From contig CM074765.1 in the NCBI GenBank assembly GCA_037355855.1, positions 620,001 through 684,000 on the forward strand: a stretch of 64,000 bases of DNA, in the 5' to 3' direction. Source of the stretch: Pseudo-nitzschia pungens (lineage: Eukaryota; Bacillariophyta; Bacillariophyceae; Bacillariales; Bacillariaceae). The translations under genes were made by a program, and so were the position numbers. Positions 1 through 10,443 of this stretch are shown here, in pieces. The notes beneath the pieces are model-generated. The model did not search any database. It was not told where the DNA came from and worked only from the letters and a program-made list of their open reading frames with translations. How positions within the stretch are numbered: the first letter of the stretch is position 1; each line of letters opens with the position of its first letter.

Positions 1-186
1 TGTAGATCAACGTTGGATCGTTGATTGGTGCGTTCGATTGTAGATCAACGTTGGATTGTTGATTGGTGCGTTCGATTGTAGATCAATGTTCGATCGTCAA
101 TTGTTGCGTCGTTTGATTGTAGATCAACGTTGGGTCGTTGATTGGTGTGTTCGATTGTAGATCAACGTTCGGTCGTTGCGTTCGAT
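1..186. repeat. 38-bp minisatellite, about five units
   Basis: Five consecutive units begin TGTAGATCAACGTT and end GTGCGTTCGAT. The first two are 38 bp and nearly identical, the third is slightly longer and diverged, and the last is truncated. The array runs off the left edge of the window, so its full size is unknown. No coding role is apparent. Confidence 0.9.
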
Positions 187-414
187 GAGTGAAAATAGAG
201 GAGCGCCGTGTCGTTGATTGGTGCGTTTGATTGTACGTTCGATCGTCGATTGGAGTAAAAATAGAGGAGCGCCGCCGTGTTAGTCAGGATGTAGAGTACA
301 GAGAAAGTATGGAGGAAAGAAGAAATACGGAGAAAAGAAATACAACCAAACGTACCAGTACTTTTACATTGATTTTGTTTCAAATCGTTTCTGATTCTGA
401 TTTACGAGAGTTGA

Positions 415-480
415 GCGCTTTGTTTTTAAAGCGCTTTGTTTTTGCAAGCGCTTTGTTTTTGCAAGCGCTTTGTTTTTTGC
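415..480. repeat. Short tandem repeat AGCGCTTTGTTTTTGCA
   Basis: Four copies of a roughly 17-bp unit containing GCGCTTTGTTTTT follow one another. It is a simple tandem repeat in a gene-free stretch. Confidence 0.8.
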
Positions 481-962
481 TTTGTTTTTCGATGTTTTTC
501 GTGACGAGCTGTTTGTTTTTCGTAATTTTTAACCATTCTCCGGTGGTGCGCACCTTATTTTTGGTGCTTAGATTCAAAGTTTTTACTTAGTGCACTTACA
601 TTGTAATACTTCGGTTGTATGTGTCTAATTACTCAAAATCGCTGATGATTTTTGACATTTTTACTTAAGTATCGCGACCTCGCTCGAAAAATGAAGGGGT
701 TCAGAGGAATTTTGTCGAAAAATCGAAATGCACCTCCAGGGAACTAGGGGAATCTCTCTCAGTGAATCCCGTTTTCACTGGTTCCGTGAAACCTGGAATT
801 TTCTTGTGAGAAAGGCCGGCTACGCCGGCGTGAAAACGTCGCGCTGCGCGCGAAAACGTGAAAATTCCGGTAGATGTCACGCCACACATCCGAAAAAAAT
901 ACTTCGTACAAAATAAATAGTAGTACTACAAAAATAGAGTCATAACTTACCGTAAATTACCG

Positions 963-1057
963 TACTACAAAATTCCTAACAGCTGTCCGTTGGTTCTACC
1001 CCCCTATGTACTAATTTCTACGTGCACTTGATGACAGCTTTTAGGAATTTTGTAGTA
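963..1057. mobile_element. MITE-like 95-bp inverted-repeat element, copy 1
   Basis: The left arm TACTACAAAATTCCTAACAG is mirrored by the right arm ending AGGAATTTTGTAGTA, so the whole 95 bp can fold into a hairpin with arms of about 25 nt and a loop of about 45 nt. Copies 2 and 3 have exactly the same length. This is the structure of a non-autonomous foldback or MITE family. Confidence 0.75.
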
Positions 1058-1195
1058 ACCTTACTACTACGGTAGATGACAACGATCAGGTGTGTAGTAC
1101 ATTCTCATAGCGGGTCATTTTTTCAATCTCAAAATGTTGCTAACAGGAGTCAGTAATATTCTCTAAGACCATTATTTCTTTCGTGTCTTATTTCT

Positions 1196-1290
1196 TACTA
1201 CAAAATTCCTAACAGCTGTCCGTTGGTTCTACGCCTCAATGTACTAATTTCTACGTGGACTTGAGGACAGCTGTTAGGAACTTTGTAGTA
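1196..1290. mobile_element. MITE-like 95-bp inverted-repeat element, copy 2
   Basis: The 95-bp length and arms match copy 1, and the loop also keeps GGTTCTAC and TACTAATTTCTACGTG. Its right arm reads GACAGCTGTTAGGAAC, a better mirror of the left arm than in copy 1. Confidence 0.75.
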
Positions 1291-1443
1291 CCGTATTCTC
1301 ATTAAATTAATTTTTTTTAGTAATACCAAAAGTGGTTCAATAGCATGGTGGTGGTAATGGTGGGATTTTTTGTTGCTTGAGAGATTTTGCAAAGATCCTT
1401 TTCCAGCATCTGCCTGACAGAGGAATGATAATCACACCATTGA

Positions 1444-1538
1444 TACTACGGAATTCCTATCAGCTGTCCCCCGGTTTCCGTAGAAATAAGTAGTTGAGGA
1501 TGTAGAACCAGGGGACAGCTGATAGGAACTTTGTAGTA
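1444..1538. mobile_element. MITE-like 95-bp inverted-repeat element, copy 3, inverted
   Basis: This is also exactly 95 bp. Its reverse complement aligns with copies 1 and 2, including GGTTCTAC and the TTTCTACG loop motif, so it is inserted in the opposite orientation. The arms read CCTATCAGCTGTC instead of CCTAACAGCTGTC, with the matching compensatory change in the other arm. Confidence 0.75.
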
Positions 1539-2553
1539 ATTGGTTTTCCTTCTCATACCCAAACAAAATATAAGCTTCATTGTTCTTCTTCTTCCGAAGG
1601 CAGTTCTTCCTCTTTGTCCAGAATCAGCTACTACGAGTACGACAAGTACTAGTAGTAGTAGTAGTGCTACTAGTACTACTACTAGTGGTGGTACACATTT
1701 CTTACTACTAGTAGTATTCCTCGCTCCCCAGCACTAGCAGAAGTTGTTCTTACTGGACAAATGTTGCCACTGATAGGAGATTCATTTTTGTGCAGAATCA
1801 TTCGTAGTACTCTGCTTTCTTCTCTCTTCCGTTCCTTGTTCTTGCTTTGTTCTTGGTGTTTGGTGGCCGGTACTAGTAGTAGTACATCATGCAGCAGCAT
1901 GCATCACCACATTGAAGCTCGTTTTCTCACTCCTACTGTTTTCTTTTCTCCTAGTATCTTGCTCCTTTTCTAGTACTATTGGGGCTTCTTGTTGTTCGTA
2001 CACAATAGTACTAGTAGTACTACTACGGCGACTACTACCATTATTTGTTGTTGTGTGCATTCTTAAGAAGCTTTTATCGGATACTTGCAGATGAGAATGC
2101 GCTCTATCTATTTGTAGTTTTTTGTTTGGTAAAAATACTAGTACACGTGAAGTAACAATGATGGACTGCTGTTGCTGTGACAAAGTATATGTCCGTCGCG
2201 CTTGGAGATGAGCCGCTCGGGCTGAGAAACTGGGATACGTACATTTTGTTCCGCGCAGTTGCTGAAACACACTTGACGACTAGTATGCCCTTCCGAAATT
2301 GTACAATATTGTGCAATTGTTCAGACTGAACCAGTTTCACTAGGTGACCCAAAATCTGTTCTTTGATGTCATCCAAAAGCATTCAAATTTTGGATGGGGA
2401 ATCCTGCGAACGACGGGCAGCATGAAAATGCGAAGGCCACTTTTCGAGTTCATGGCAAACCACCAGTATCCCTTAGCATTCTTTTCTCTTGTTGAATTTG
2501 TGTATCCATCAGTTCCATCAACGTTCACCACAGTTTCACCAACGTTCACCACC
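1539..2553. other. Gene-poor stretch with TAG/CTA trinucleotide repeats
   Basis: This contains microsatellites of TAG, ACT and GTA type near 1635-1690, 1705-1720, 1870-1890 and 2005-2035. Short open frames on both strands lack any protein-like composition. Just before the next gene, 2515-2553 holds a short direct repeat (CAACGTTCACCAC). No gene can be supported. Confidence 0.6.
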
Positions 2554-3438
2554 ATGCGGCCTAATCGTGTCCTTTATCTCGTCGCTTCTTTCGGCTTCAC
2601 AGGTGTTGTTTCTGGCCTGAAATGTCCTCGGCAACAAACGGGCAACCGCAATGCAGCAGCACTTCCCTCCTCCTCATCATCGGTCCTGAAGATTCGTGGT
2701 GGAGGGGGACCGTTGGATCCTACAGTGGTCGCCAAGTCTGCGACAGCTGTCATTGGAATTCAAGGTTTGGTCAACGTCTTGTGTACCGAAGCCAACCTTG
2801 GATTCTACGGTGTGAACAACACCAAGGATTCTGACCTCTTCTTGTGCACCAAGATGACTGGGTTTTATCAGCTGTCCTCGGCAACTCTAGCTACCGCACT
2901 CTTGTTCTATGACACTACCCTCAACACTGCGCTTGCATATAGCTTTGTCCCATACATCGTCATGTTTTTCACCGGTCTGATCAACGAAGAACCACAGAAG
3001 CTTGGGATTGCGAGCGCCTTCAATCGATTTTGGCTGCTCGTGGATTGCACTCTCATGTACGGTCTCCTGATTGACGCCGGTTGGGCCGTCGATGGGTTCA
3101 AGGTTGTCCTCGCCATTTTTATCATCCAAAACATGATCACTTATGTGAATCCGTTTCAAGGAATCGAGCTCTACGGCAGGACAAAGTTCCTCTCTCCCGT
3201 CGCTGAATCCTCGCTAAAAAACCTGGCGAACAATGGACTCATTGCTTGTACCCAAGTAATTGCTCTGCTTTCCGGTGCGGACACGTTGACCGCTATCGGA
3301 TACTCCTGGGCGTTCGCCTTTATTCTCATTCTTACTGAGTTGATGTTTGGGAAATTCGACGAGTTGGAGATTCCTCGTGGTCCCTTTTTTATTTGGTTGA
3401 TGTTGTCCTGTCTCGTGGCAGGAACTTTGATACATTAG
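2554..3438 (+). CDS. Predicted multi-pass membrane protein, N-terminal signal peptide
   Basis: 294 aa from the ATG at 2554, whose upstream context is ACC. The frame is open further upstream but only from a GTG. Residues 1-21 are a hydrophobic signal peptide ending VSG. A Ser-rich stretch with LKIRGGGG follows at about 41-52, a motif like the RGG seen after signal peptides in many diatom secretory or plastid proteins. At least five hydrophobic segments then follow, including VPYIVMFFTGLI, VVLAIFIIQNMI, WAFAFILILTELMF and FFIWLMLSCLVAGTLIH at the extreme C-terminus. I recognise no named family. The presequence suggests the endomembrane system or plastid, which is inference. Intact and apparently intronless. 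Confidence 0.75.
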   Translation: MRPNRVLYLVASFGFTGVVSGLKCPRQQTGNRNAAALPSSSSSVLKIRGGGGPLDPTVVAKSATAVIGIQGLVNVLCTEANLGFYGVNNTKDSDLFLCTKMTGFYQLSSATLATALLFYDTTLNTALAYSFVPYIVMFFTGLINEEPQKLGIASAFNRFWLLVDCTLMYGLLIDAGWAVDGFKVVLAIFIIQNMITYVNPFQGIELYGRTKFLSPVAESSLKNLANNGLIACTQVIALLSGADTLTAIGYSWAFAFILILTELMFGKFDELEIPRGPFFIWLMLSCLVAGTLIH

Positions 3439-3890
3439 AAACGTTGAAGCTGCTCATAGGGTTTGGATAAGAGTACGTACCGAGTTTGGGAACAACGACT
3501 AAACTAGAACAGAAGAGTGTTCACGAAGAAAATCAACCCATCACTGTAACTATAATTATATATATATATATATATATATTCTTGTGTTATTTATGTACAG
3601 TTTCACAATCACTTCAAGATGATTCGGAACATCGGGGAGCTTGTCTCTGCGCGGATCAACATAACAGGAAGCATTACAATATTATGGAGTGCACTTCCAT
3701 CACCATATATTTTTTGACAATTATGATAACAGCACTCGACTGTTCCATCTAACATTCTATGCAAATTTCCAGCAGAAAAATGCAGTTCGCACTCTCTCAA
3801 ATCCCCAGTCGTCGATTCGAACCAAGGGACAGTCGAACAAACTGTAACCATTTTCTAGCAGTATCCGTAAAAGGGTGTCACCGACAACGG
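3439..3890. other. Intergenic region between convergent genes, with (TA)n
   Basis: This is a 452-bp 3'-to-3' spacer. It holds a (TA)11-12 microsatellite at 3557-3579. No gene is seen. Confidence 0.6.
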
Positions 3891-6203
3891 TCACTCGCGA
3901 CGCCGCCGGAACTGTTCCAACTGAAAGTCGGCGTCCCCGACCACCGATGTCTGGGAATAGTCCGCCATGTGCGCGAGCACTTCCTTCATACGCCGGCTGG
4001 TTCCGGACACGAAAAAGACGGTTCCGGCGGCGTCTCGTTTGACCTGCACGGTATTGGACGGTGAAAACGAGAACGAGGACGACGGTACAAAATGGTATCC
4101 GATCGTAGGAGTCACGGCCGCGGTCGCCGCGCCGGCACCGGCACCCGCGCCCTCCGAGCGGCCACCACTATCATTGCCGCCGCTGCCGAGGATGCTAGTG
4201 CACGCGTTGAGGAACCGGCCGAGGGTATCGGGGGTTGGGTTGGAGATCGAGAGACAAGCCGGAAGCCGGGATGGATCGGGATCGGAGGGACCCCGGAACT
4301 GGTTGGTGATGTTGTTGTTGTGACCACCCTTGAATTCGGAACGGTGGCGGTGAAGAATGGAATTGATGGGATTGAACAGGTGCCTGAGCACCACCGGGGA
4401 CGTTCCCGTGATGGTCCGCGTCTCGTACGTCGGTTTTTGGCGACAGGGATTGTAACTATTGGGCGGAAGGAGATGATGATCGCCGGCATCGGTCACCGAC
4501 GACGGAGTGGAGGGGTGCACGTCGACGCCGGCCGCGGAAGGACGGGTGTCGCGAAGACCGTGGATGGTCCGGGTGGGCGGTTCGTCTAACGTCTCGTTGT
4601 CGAGGTACGAATCGGAGGTTGTGTAACTCGCCGACGATGCCCCCACGGAATCCTCTTCGTCGTCGCTGACATTGCCAGTGGTAGTAACTTTGTTCTCCTC
4701 GTCTTCGTCGTGATCGTCCTCGTCATCCTCAGCAATGTTGGGCGGGGGAGGGAAATTCGCAAGAGCTCGATTGTTTGAAATAGATCGTCGAATCGGACGG
4801 CTGTTGGAAGAGACCGGAGCCGATTGCAAGTGCGATTCCGATTGCAAGTGCGATTGCAATTGCAATTCATTGCATCGCTTCTTGTGCAGTTGAAGCAGAA
4901 AGCCACTCTCGTCGGGAGTTGACATGGTGTACGACGCGGACGTCATTCTCCACAGGTTGTTCATGTCTTCTTCGTGCAGTCCTCCCTTTTCGGTTCGGAA
5001 AATGATCCGAAAGGATTCGTCCAGGGATCTCGAAGTAGATCCGCCCATTGTCCCCGATCGATTCTGGGTTTTGTCGCCTTTTTTTGCATTCTGGTTGGAA
5101 ACGCTGGTGGCGGTGGTGGAGAGCAGATCAAAGATGGTGTAGAGTGTGTTCATTTTGCTCTTTTCACTGTAGACCGAAAATTCGGAATACAGGTCGTCGC
5201 ATTTCGACAATCGCTGCTGGGTTCGTCCACGTTCCGAAGCGCCCTCGCTTTCCTGGGAAGACAGCATGAGAACCTTTGTCGAGTTGAGGTGGAGCAAGAC
5301 TCCCGACCGAAGCAGCTGCATCCACTGCCATGATTGGATGGTCCCACTCAGCTTGAATCGATGCAGGGTTGCGTTCCCGCTAAGCTGGAAAAAGCGCAGC
5401 GAGCTGGCCGGATCCAGGACGTCGTGGTGGTTGATAACCGAACCGAGGCACAAGCGGACAGCGAGTTCGTCGCAGGCCTTGAGTAATTCCACGAATCGGC
5501 GGTGATGGTGCTTCGAAGATGATGATTCGTGATCGATCCACGTGGTGCCGTCGGTAAGAATCTCCAGGATGTGGCGCGCCGTCCGGGGCGACCAGTGCCT
5601 TTTGGGGACGACGCGGTTGTCCATGACGAAGGTTTCCTGATTTGGCTCGTTTGTTAAAACATCATCCTCGTTGATGCTATCGATGCTTCTGTTGCTGTTG
5701 CCACTGCCTCCACCGCAGCCTTCCACGACCAGCGTGCATGATCCGCTGCGACCACCGAGGGCCACCCGAAAATGTCGACAACGGGCCTTGATGATCCTGC
5801 CCTGCCAGCTCGGCACGTAAATTTGCTCGCCGTTGCTGCATTCCACCAGAAAGGCGTGATTTGTGGATGGCGAGTCCACGATAGAATCCTCAATGTCGTC
5901 GTCATCGTTAGAGGCATCTTCCAGGAGCGTTGCTGGTACGGTGTTGAAAGAGCAGTCACTCATTACGGATCGAGCGGAGTGGGCAGCATCCAGTTGTTGT
6001 TTCTTGTGTTTCCCGTTGGCGCTGTTTCTGCTTTCTCTTGGCTTTTGATCGAGAGACCTCAGCAAGGACCGATCGCTGACAATCGACACGATGGACAGGC
6101 CATTCTCCCCATCCTCTTCTTGGGTAATAGTGGTGCGTGGCGGAGCGGAAGCTCTACGGGACGATCGAAAGCCTAGCAAACCACTCATAGTGTTGGTCAG
6201 CAT
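3891..6203 (-). CDS. BTB/POZ-like domain protein with long disordered tail
   Basis: 770 aa from the ATG at 6203 (MLTNTMSGLLG). The frame extends 14 codons upstream only from a TTG. A candidate 3' splice site (GGTTTCAG) lies about 6 nt upstream of this ATG, so a 5'-UTR or upstream intron is possible. Around residues 120-270 the segment FLVECSNGEQIYVPSWQ...CRHFRVAL, then HILEILTDGTTW and LLKACDELAVRLCL, has the order of strands and helices seen in BTB/POZ domains. The rest is Ser/Asn/Asp-rich, with an acidic tract (EDDEDDHDEDEE). A second ordered segment lies at the C-terminus. Such proteins are often adaptors or scaffolds. The BTB call is from pattern only. The 2.3-kb frame is uninterrupted. 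Confidence 0.6.
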   Translation of the reverse strand: MLTNTMSGLLGFRSSRRASAPPRTTITQEEDGENGLSIVSIVSDRSLLRSLDQKPRESRNSANGKHKKQQLDAAHSARSVMSDCSFNTVPATLLEDASNDDDDIEDSIVDSPSTNHAFLVECSNGEQIYVPSWQGRIIKARCRHFRVALGGRSGSCTLVVEGCGGGSGNSNRSIDSINEDDVLTNEPNQETFVMDNRVVPKRHWSPRTARHILEILTDGTTWIDHESSSSKHHHRRFVELLKACDELAVRLCLGSVINHHDVLDPASSLRFFQLSGNATLHRFKLSGTIQSWQWMQLLRSGVLLHLNSTKVLMLSSQESEGASERGRTQQRLSKCDDLYSEFSVYSEKSKMNTLYTIFDLLSTTATSVSNQNAKKGDKTQNRSGTMGGSTSRSLDESFRIIFRTEKGGLHEEDMNNLWRMTSASYTMSTPDESGFLLQLHKKRCNELQLQSHLQSESHLQSAPVSSNSRPIRRSISNNRALANFPPPPNIAEDDEDDHDEDEENKVTTTGNVSDDEEDSVGASSASYTTSDSYLDNETLDEPPTRTIHGLRDTRPSAAGVDVHPSTPSSVTDAGDHHLLPPNSYNPCRQKPTYETRTITGTSPVVLRHLFNPINSILHRHRSEFKGGHNNNITNQFRGPSDPDPSRLPACLSISNPTPDTLGRFLNACTSILGSGGNDSGGRSEGAGAGAGAATAAVTPTIGYHFVPSSSFSFSPSNTVQVKRDAAGTVFFVSGTSRRMKEVLAHMADYSQTSVVGDADFQLEQFRRRRE

Positions 6204-7218
6204 GCAACCTGAAACCGGATCGGATCTGAAATAATGAGAAGCCAAGAATCGTTCACAAAACGCTTAAGAGATACTCAACAGAACTAAGTGGAACGAATAA
6301 AAGACTTTGACCTAAGTTGCGAACAGCATACAACTATGGTGAAGAGCAGACTTCCGGGAAGAACGAAAGCATCAACAATCAATAACCAACTGTTTAAAAG
6401 AGATGACACACCGTATTCAGTAAGGTTACTAACGTACCGCCGGTATTTTCTCCAACATGCGATTTTTTTTTCATAATACCGTACGTAGTAGTAATTTTAT
6501 CATTCAACAAGTTATTCGTACTACTAGTGCGAATAGGGACAGAGAGGAGCACCAGTGAATTAACGTACTCCTTATTTGGATTACACGTAGTACAAGTAAG
6601 TTACCTGTGAGGACATGAAGATACAATTGCGTCTCATTTCCGAAAAAATAATATGGCCCTATAGAATAGCTTGTGTTCTATGGGTGATTTGGTTTACCAT
6701 TGGGTCACATACCGGTAGGCACATAATACCCCATCCTACCCGGGTCTACTAGTCTCGCTATGTCATCGGCATTCCGGATCGGTTCGCACGATTTTCTGGG
6801 TCACGTTCAGTTCCACCCAACGATGAGGCTGTCATGGGATTTTGAATCATTCATGTTTGGTCGCCAAAGAAGATTCCTTCCCGCGGAATAGAAGTACGAG
6901 TAACTGGATGGTACTTAAACGCGCGAGAGAGACGGCGCGATCGCATTCCCTCCACAAGATACAACTACGACCAAGTTGGACCGATGCGTTGGGGACAAAT
7001 TTAAAACAACAAAATTCAGGAAAAAACCGCAAAACCCATACCAACGAAAGAAATTCACGGTGTCTCTTGTTGATTCGATTCATCTTCAAATCTGTAATTC
7101 ATTTCGGTTTGCTACAGGAGCGCAAAGATACACACCACGTACCCACACCCAACACCCTTACAGAGAAATTGAACCACTTATCATCTGTAACACTCAACAG
7201 CTTCGAAGGTGTTTAACC
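6204..7218. other. Divergent intergenic region
   Basis: This is a shared upstream region for two divergently transcribed genes. It contains TACGTAGTAGTA-type sequences near 6480-6530 and an AAGGTTACTAAC at about 6422. No convincing gene is present. Confidence 0.5.
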
Positions 7219-8766
7219 ATGATGAATACTGCAGTTTTCCGTTCGTCTTCGTCTCGTTGCCGACGGGGAAGGATGAACCGTCTGAAGAATGCAGTGGTTG
7301 CAGCGTTCTTGATTTCAGTTTTGACACTGAGAATGACACACGCGGAGCAGTTTGACACGCTGTCTCCAACCTCGGGCTACACATCGAGTGGCACATGGGT
7401 GGACGATGATGACTATTACGCCAAGAGTGGCGAAGGTGGTATTCTCTTTTTCGATCTTCCTTCTCTGGCAGTCACGCTCGACGTCGACGAAAAAAGCAAG
7501 GACATCGAAGAGTTTCAAGACCAGTTGACAGATCACTTCGAATCGCATCTCGAAAAATTTTACGAAAAAAAACTCTTGACGTCTGCAATCGGAAACCCGA
7601 CTTACCTCGATGTCGACCTCGATTCGAGACTGTTGTGGACCGAACGCTCGAACACACCCAAAATGCACCAAGAAAGCGATGCCACCAAGCAGTACGAAGT
7701 TCGAGCGATTTTTAATTGCAAAATTAAGCTTCGGGTCGAACCAATCGTGACGCAAGACGGCGTAGAAAAGGAAAAGCTTTCTTTGCTCAATCACGTTCTG
7801 ATGGATCTATTCTTCCTCGAGGCCTTCAAAGAGGACGTACAGTGGGATTTGCTCAACGGATTTCTTTCCTCTCCTATCCTGCAAACTATCATCAATGTGG
7901 ACATTCTTGTCATGGATTCCGGATTTGTCCACCCGCGCGATCACGACGGAAATCTTCTTTTCCAACAAAATGACGACGATTTTTATTCCAACTCGATGTT
8001 TGACTTTTCTTCGGCTCATGGTACAGCCTCTGGCTCTTATTGGATCAAGTTGGTACTCGTTGCTATCGCGATCTTTGTAGGAACCGCAGCGATCACGTGG
8101 GTTGTCCTATGCGTCTTTATGAATGAAACCAAACGCTTCAAGATCGCACGCTGGCTGCACCATCGCCTCTTTGGCTACTACGAAGACGAAGACGACTACG
8201 AAAGCTATAAGGGCAGTGCATCAACGGGCAGCTCGAGTTCCGACGACGATTCCGACGACTCGTTCGGAAGGAATAGCAAATCTCTGGGCAATCTCGACGC
8301 GTGGGCCAACGCCATTACCAGCATCCCGCTCCGCAATCCCCTCCCCAGGAATGCCCGAGGAAGGAAGCGGGGACAGAAGGTGGTGAAACGACCCTATTTC
8401 CGTCCCAGCCACGAGCACTCATCCGATCTGAGCTGCATCACTGAGGCTGACAATGAGAGCGCCTGCTCGACCATCAAGTCTGCCCGCAGCGGAAAGAGCA
8501 GCAAAAGCCGGAAACGTACGACAAAAAAGTCTCTGTCCTCGTCCTCGCTGACGATGTTGTTCTCCGAGTCCGCCATCGAATCAGCGCTGACGAGCATAAT
8601 ATACGAAGAAGAAGCACACCACAACGAGGCCGGTACTAGCAACGTCAGCGAGGAAAACAAGCACACAACCAACGGTGACAGGGATCGAACGACGCAATCC
8701 GCTCCTCTGATAAGATTGATTCCGAGCGAAGACGAAGATGACGGCGAATGTTTGATCGAAGTGTGA
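7219..8766 (+). CDS. Single-pass (type I-like) membrane protein, unknown function
   Basis: 515 aa from the ATG at 7219, with a second ATG next to it. An Arg-rich N-tip is followed by a signal peptide (AVVAAFLISVLTL, then THA), and then a luminal or extracellular region of about 230 aa rich in Asp and aromatic residues. One transmembrane helix lies near 275-297 (LVLVAIAIFVGTAAITWVVL), followed by a basic stop-transfer stretch and about 215 aa of Ser/Asp/Glu-rich cytoplasmic tail. The architecture is that of a receptor or adhesion protein. I see no known domain. Intact and intronless. Confidence 0.7.
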   Translation: MMNTAVFRSSSSRCRRGRMNRLKNAVVAAFLISVLTLRMTHAEQFDTLSPTSGYTSSGTWVDDDDYYAKSGEGGILFFDLPSLAVTLDVDEKSKDIEEFQDQLTDHFESHLEKFYEKKLLTSAIGNPTYLDVDLDSRLLWTERSNTPKMHQESDATKQYEVRAIFNCKIKLRVEPIVTQDGVEKEKLSLLNHVLMDLFFLEAFKEDVQWDLLNGFLSSPILQTIINVDILVMDSGFVHPRDHDGNLLFQQNDDDFYSNSMFDFSSAHGTASGSYWIKLVLVAIAIFVGTAAITWVVLCVFMNETKRFKIARWLHHRLFGYYEDEDDYESYKGSASTGSSSSDDDSDDSFGRNSKSLGNLDAWANAITSIPLRNPLPRNARGRKRGQKVVKRPYFRPSHEHSSDLSCITEADNESACSTIKSARSGKSSKSRKRTTKKSLSSSSLTMLFSESAIESALTSIIYEEEAHHNEAGTSNVSEENKHTTNGDRDRTTQSAPLIRLIPSEDEDDGECLIEV

Positions 8767-9199
8767 ATCAGAGATAGGAGGGGCGGGAGTGTTTAAAACG
8801 CATGAAGTTTGGACCATAAGCGAACATCAGCCACAGCAGCAACAGCAGCAACAACGCATTAGAGATGGCTGTTCGATCAGTATTCGTGGAGATGACTGGA
8901 CGATCAGAACAACATCATAGAGATAATCCATAACTTTACGTATAGTAGTAACTGTGATTTATGAAAAGCATATGAAAAGCACTACAACCTACTGTCCCGA
9001 TCGACTTGTACTGTATTCTGTTATTTCCTTTGGATATTGAATTGAGACAATTCGATCCATCAAACTCAATATATTAATAACAATAGAATTTTTATTCCCC
9101 GTTCAATCTGTATCCCCAAAGAAGCATTGATGACTCTTCGATCCTGCGTTGGTAGCTCGTCTCGTCTGTGACGTTGATTCCAACGTTGTCGAAGCAGTA
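8767..9199. other. Intergenic region between convergent genes
   Basis: This is a 433-bp 3'-to-3' spacer with a short CAGCAGCAACAGCAGCAACA run at about 8832-8852. No gene is seen. Confidence 0.5.
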
Positions 9200-10443
9200 T
9201 CATAACGAAGGCAGAAAGCTTCCGATAACCGAACACACGATGTACGACAAAGGGTTGCGTGGAGAGAACACGGTGGCAACCCCGGCCGCCGACACCTCAG
9301 AACGAGGACGCCAGTTCGTAACCGGAACAGAAATCTCCATGGTATAAGTTTGCAAGGATCGAAGCTTGCGGCCCGGCCCCAATCCAAACTTGTTCCGGGT
9401 TTCGTCGTCCATGAATATGACCCAATCGACTGTCGTAGCGCCAGAACCGTAGATATACCCCGGCACAAGGAAAAATTCAGCTCGCAGGACGGTGTTGAAA
9501 ACGCACAAATCTTCTCTGACACAGTCGTACTCCGTCAAGCCATCCGCGGAGGCGACCCCATCTTCTACCGCGATTTGTTCCGTTCTCACCACTTCGTCAC
9601 CAACCCAACGATCTCGAGTCCAAACAAATTCATCAATGTGCTTCAAATACAGACCTGTTGCATAACAGTTGACAAAAAGATTTCAGAGGAAACGTTCAAC
9701 AGTATGGTGCATAATTGTGAGGAATAAAATTTGGTCGTGGCGTGATAGTGTAACAAATCACAGCATATTGCTCAATTACCTTCCTGGACGGCTAGGGGCG
9801 GGTTTAGTTGAGCACAGACGGTAATCAATTCCCCGGGGTGATAACCTCCCTCGGGTACCTCGGTCATTTCATAAGTGATTGGGTCACATAAAAATCCAAT
9901 AGCGTGGAATGCTTCCATCGCTTCGGTGTGAATCCTCCCCCCTCCCCGTTCAACGGAGAAACCCAAAAATGCACCTGCTTTCAAGCTGAAATGTATGATG
10001 AGAATGGTTTCCTGTTCATTAATCAAAATCGACCCATCGTCGCTTTCTGGACCGGACCAAAGCATGTAATGCAAGCAGAACGTCATCTGGGCTTTCGATT
10101 CTTCCAGGTTGTATTTGGTGACTTCTGGATTCTTGCTGATGGTTCTCGGATCTATCCGAAATACGTGAGCCCCTTGAGCATCGAACGATTCTGAAAGGAT
10201 GCCCTCGTTGAGACGTGGGTATTCGCAATTCTCGGTAAATATTTTAGCTCTGATGTTGTCGTGGGTAATTAACTCGCTAACACCATAGTCCATTATTATG
10301 GTGTTGTTGTCACTTATGAGGGATACACGCGGCGTTTCTATCTTCCATCGTTCGTAGAGATCGGAACCAGTGATGGCATCCACTTTTCTTGCGATGATCA
10401 TTGCAAGTGCGAAGACCAGCACGCCAGAAAACAATTGCTTCAT
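9200..10443 (-). CDS. Two-exon secreted protein, unknown family
   Basis: Exon 1 is 10443-9780 and exon 2 is 9654-9200. The 125-bp intron starts GTAATT and ends CAACAG. The phase-1 junction restores one frame, giving 372 aa. The start is the ATG at 10443, since the frame extends three codons upstream only from a TTG. Residues 1-21 are a signal peptide (MKQLFSGVLVFALAMIIARK, then VDA). The mature part has a potential N-glycosylation site (NNT) and several Cys residues. It has alternating hydrophobic segments (ETILIIHFSLKAGAFLGFSV) suggesting a beta-rich extracellular fold. Exon 2 continues with DYDC-like Cys patterning and ends in a hydrophobic stretch. I recognise no named domain. Confidence 0.75.

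Noticed and set aside
4092..4589. Plus-strand frames opposite the BTB-like gene
   Set aside because: They are antisense shadows of GC-rich codons in a 2.3-kb coding frame. The same applies to antisense frames over the genes at 13.8-18.2, 27-28.8 and 33.7-36 kb.
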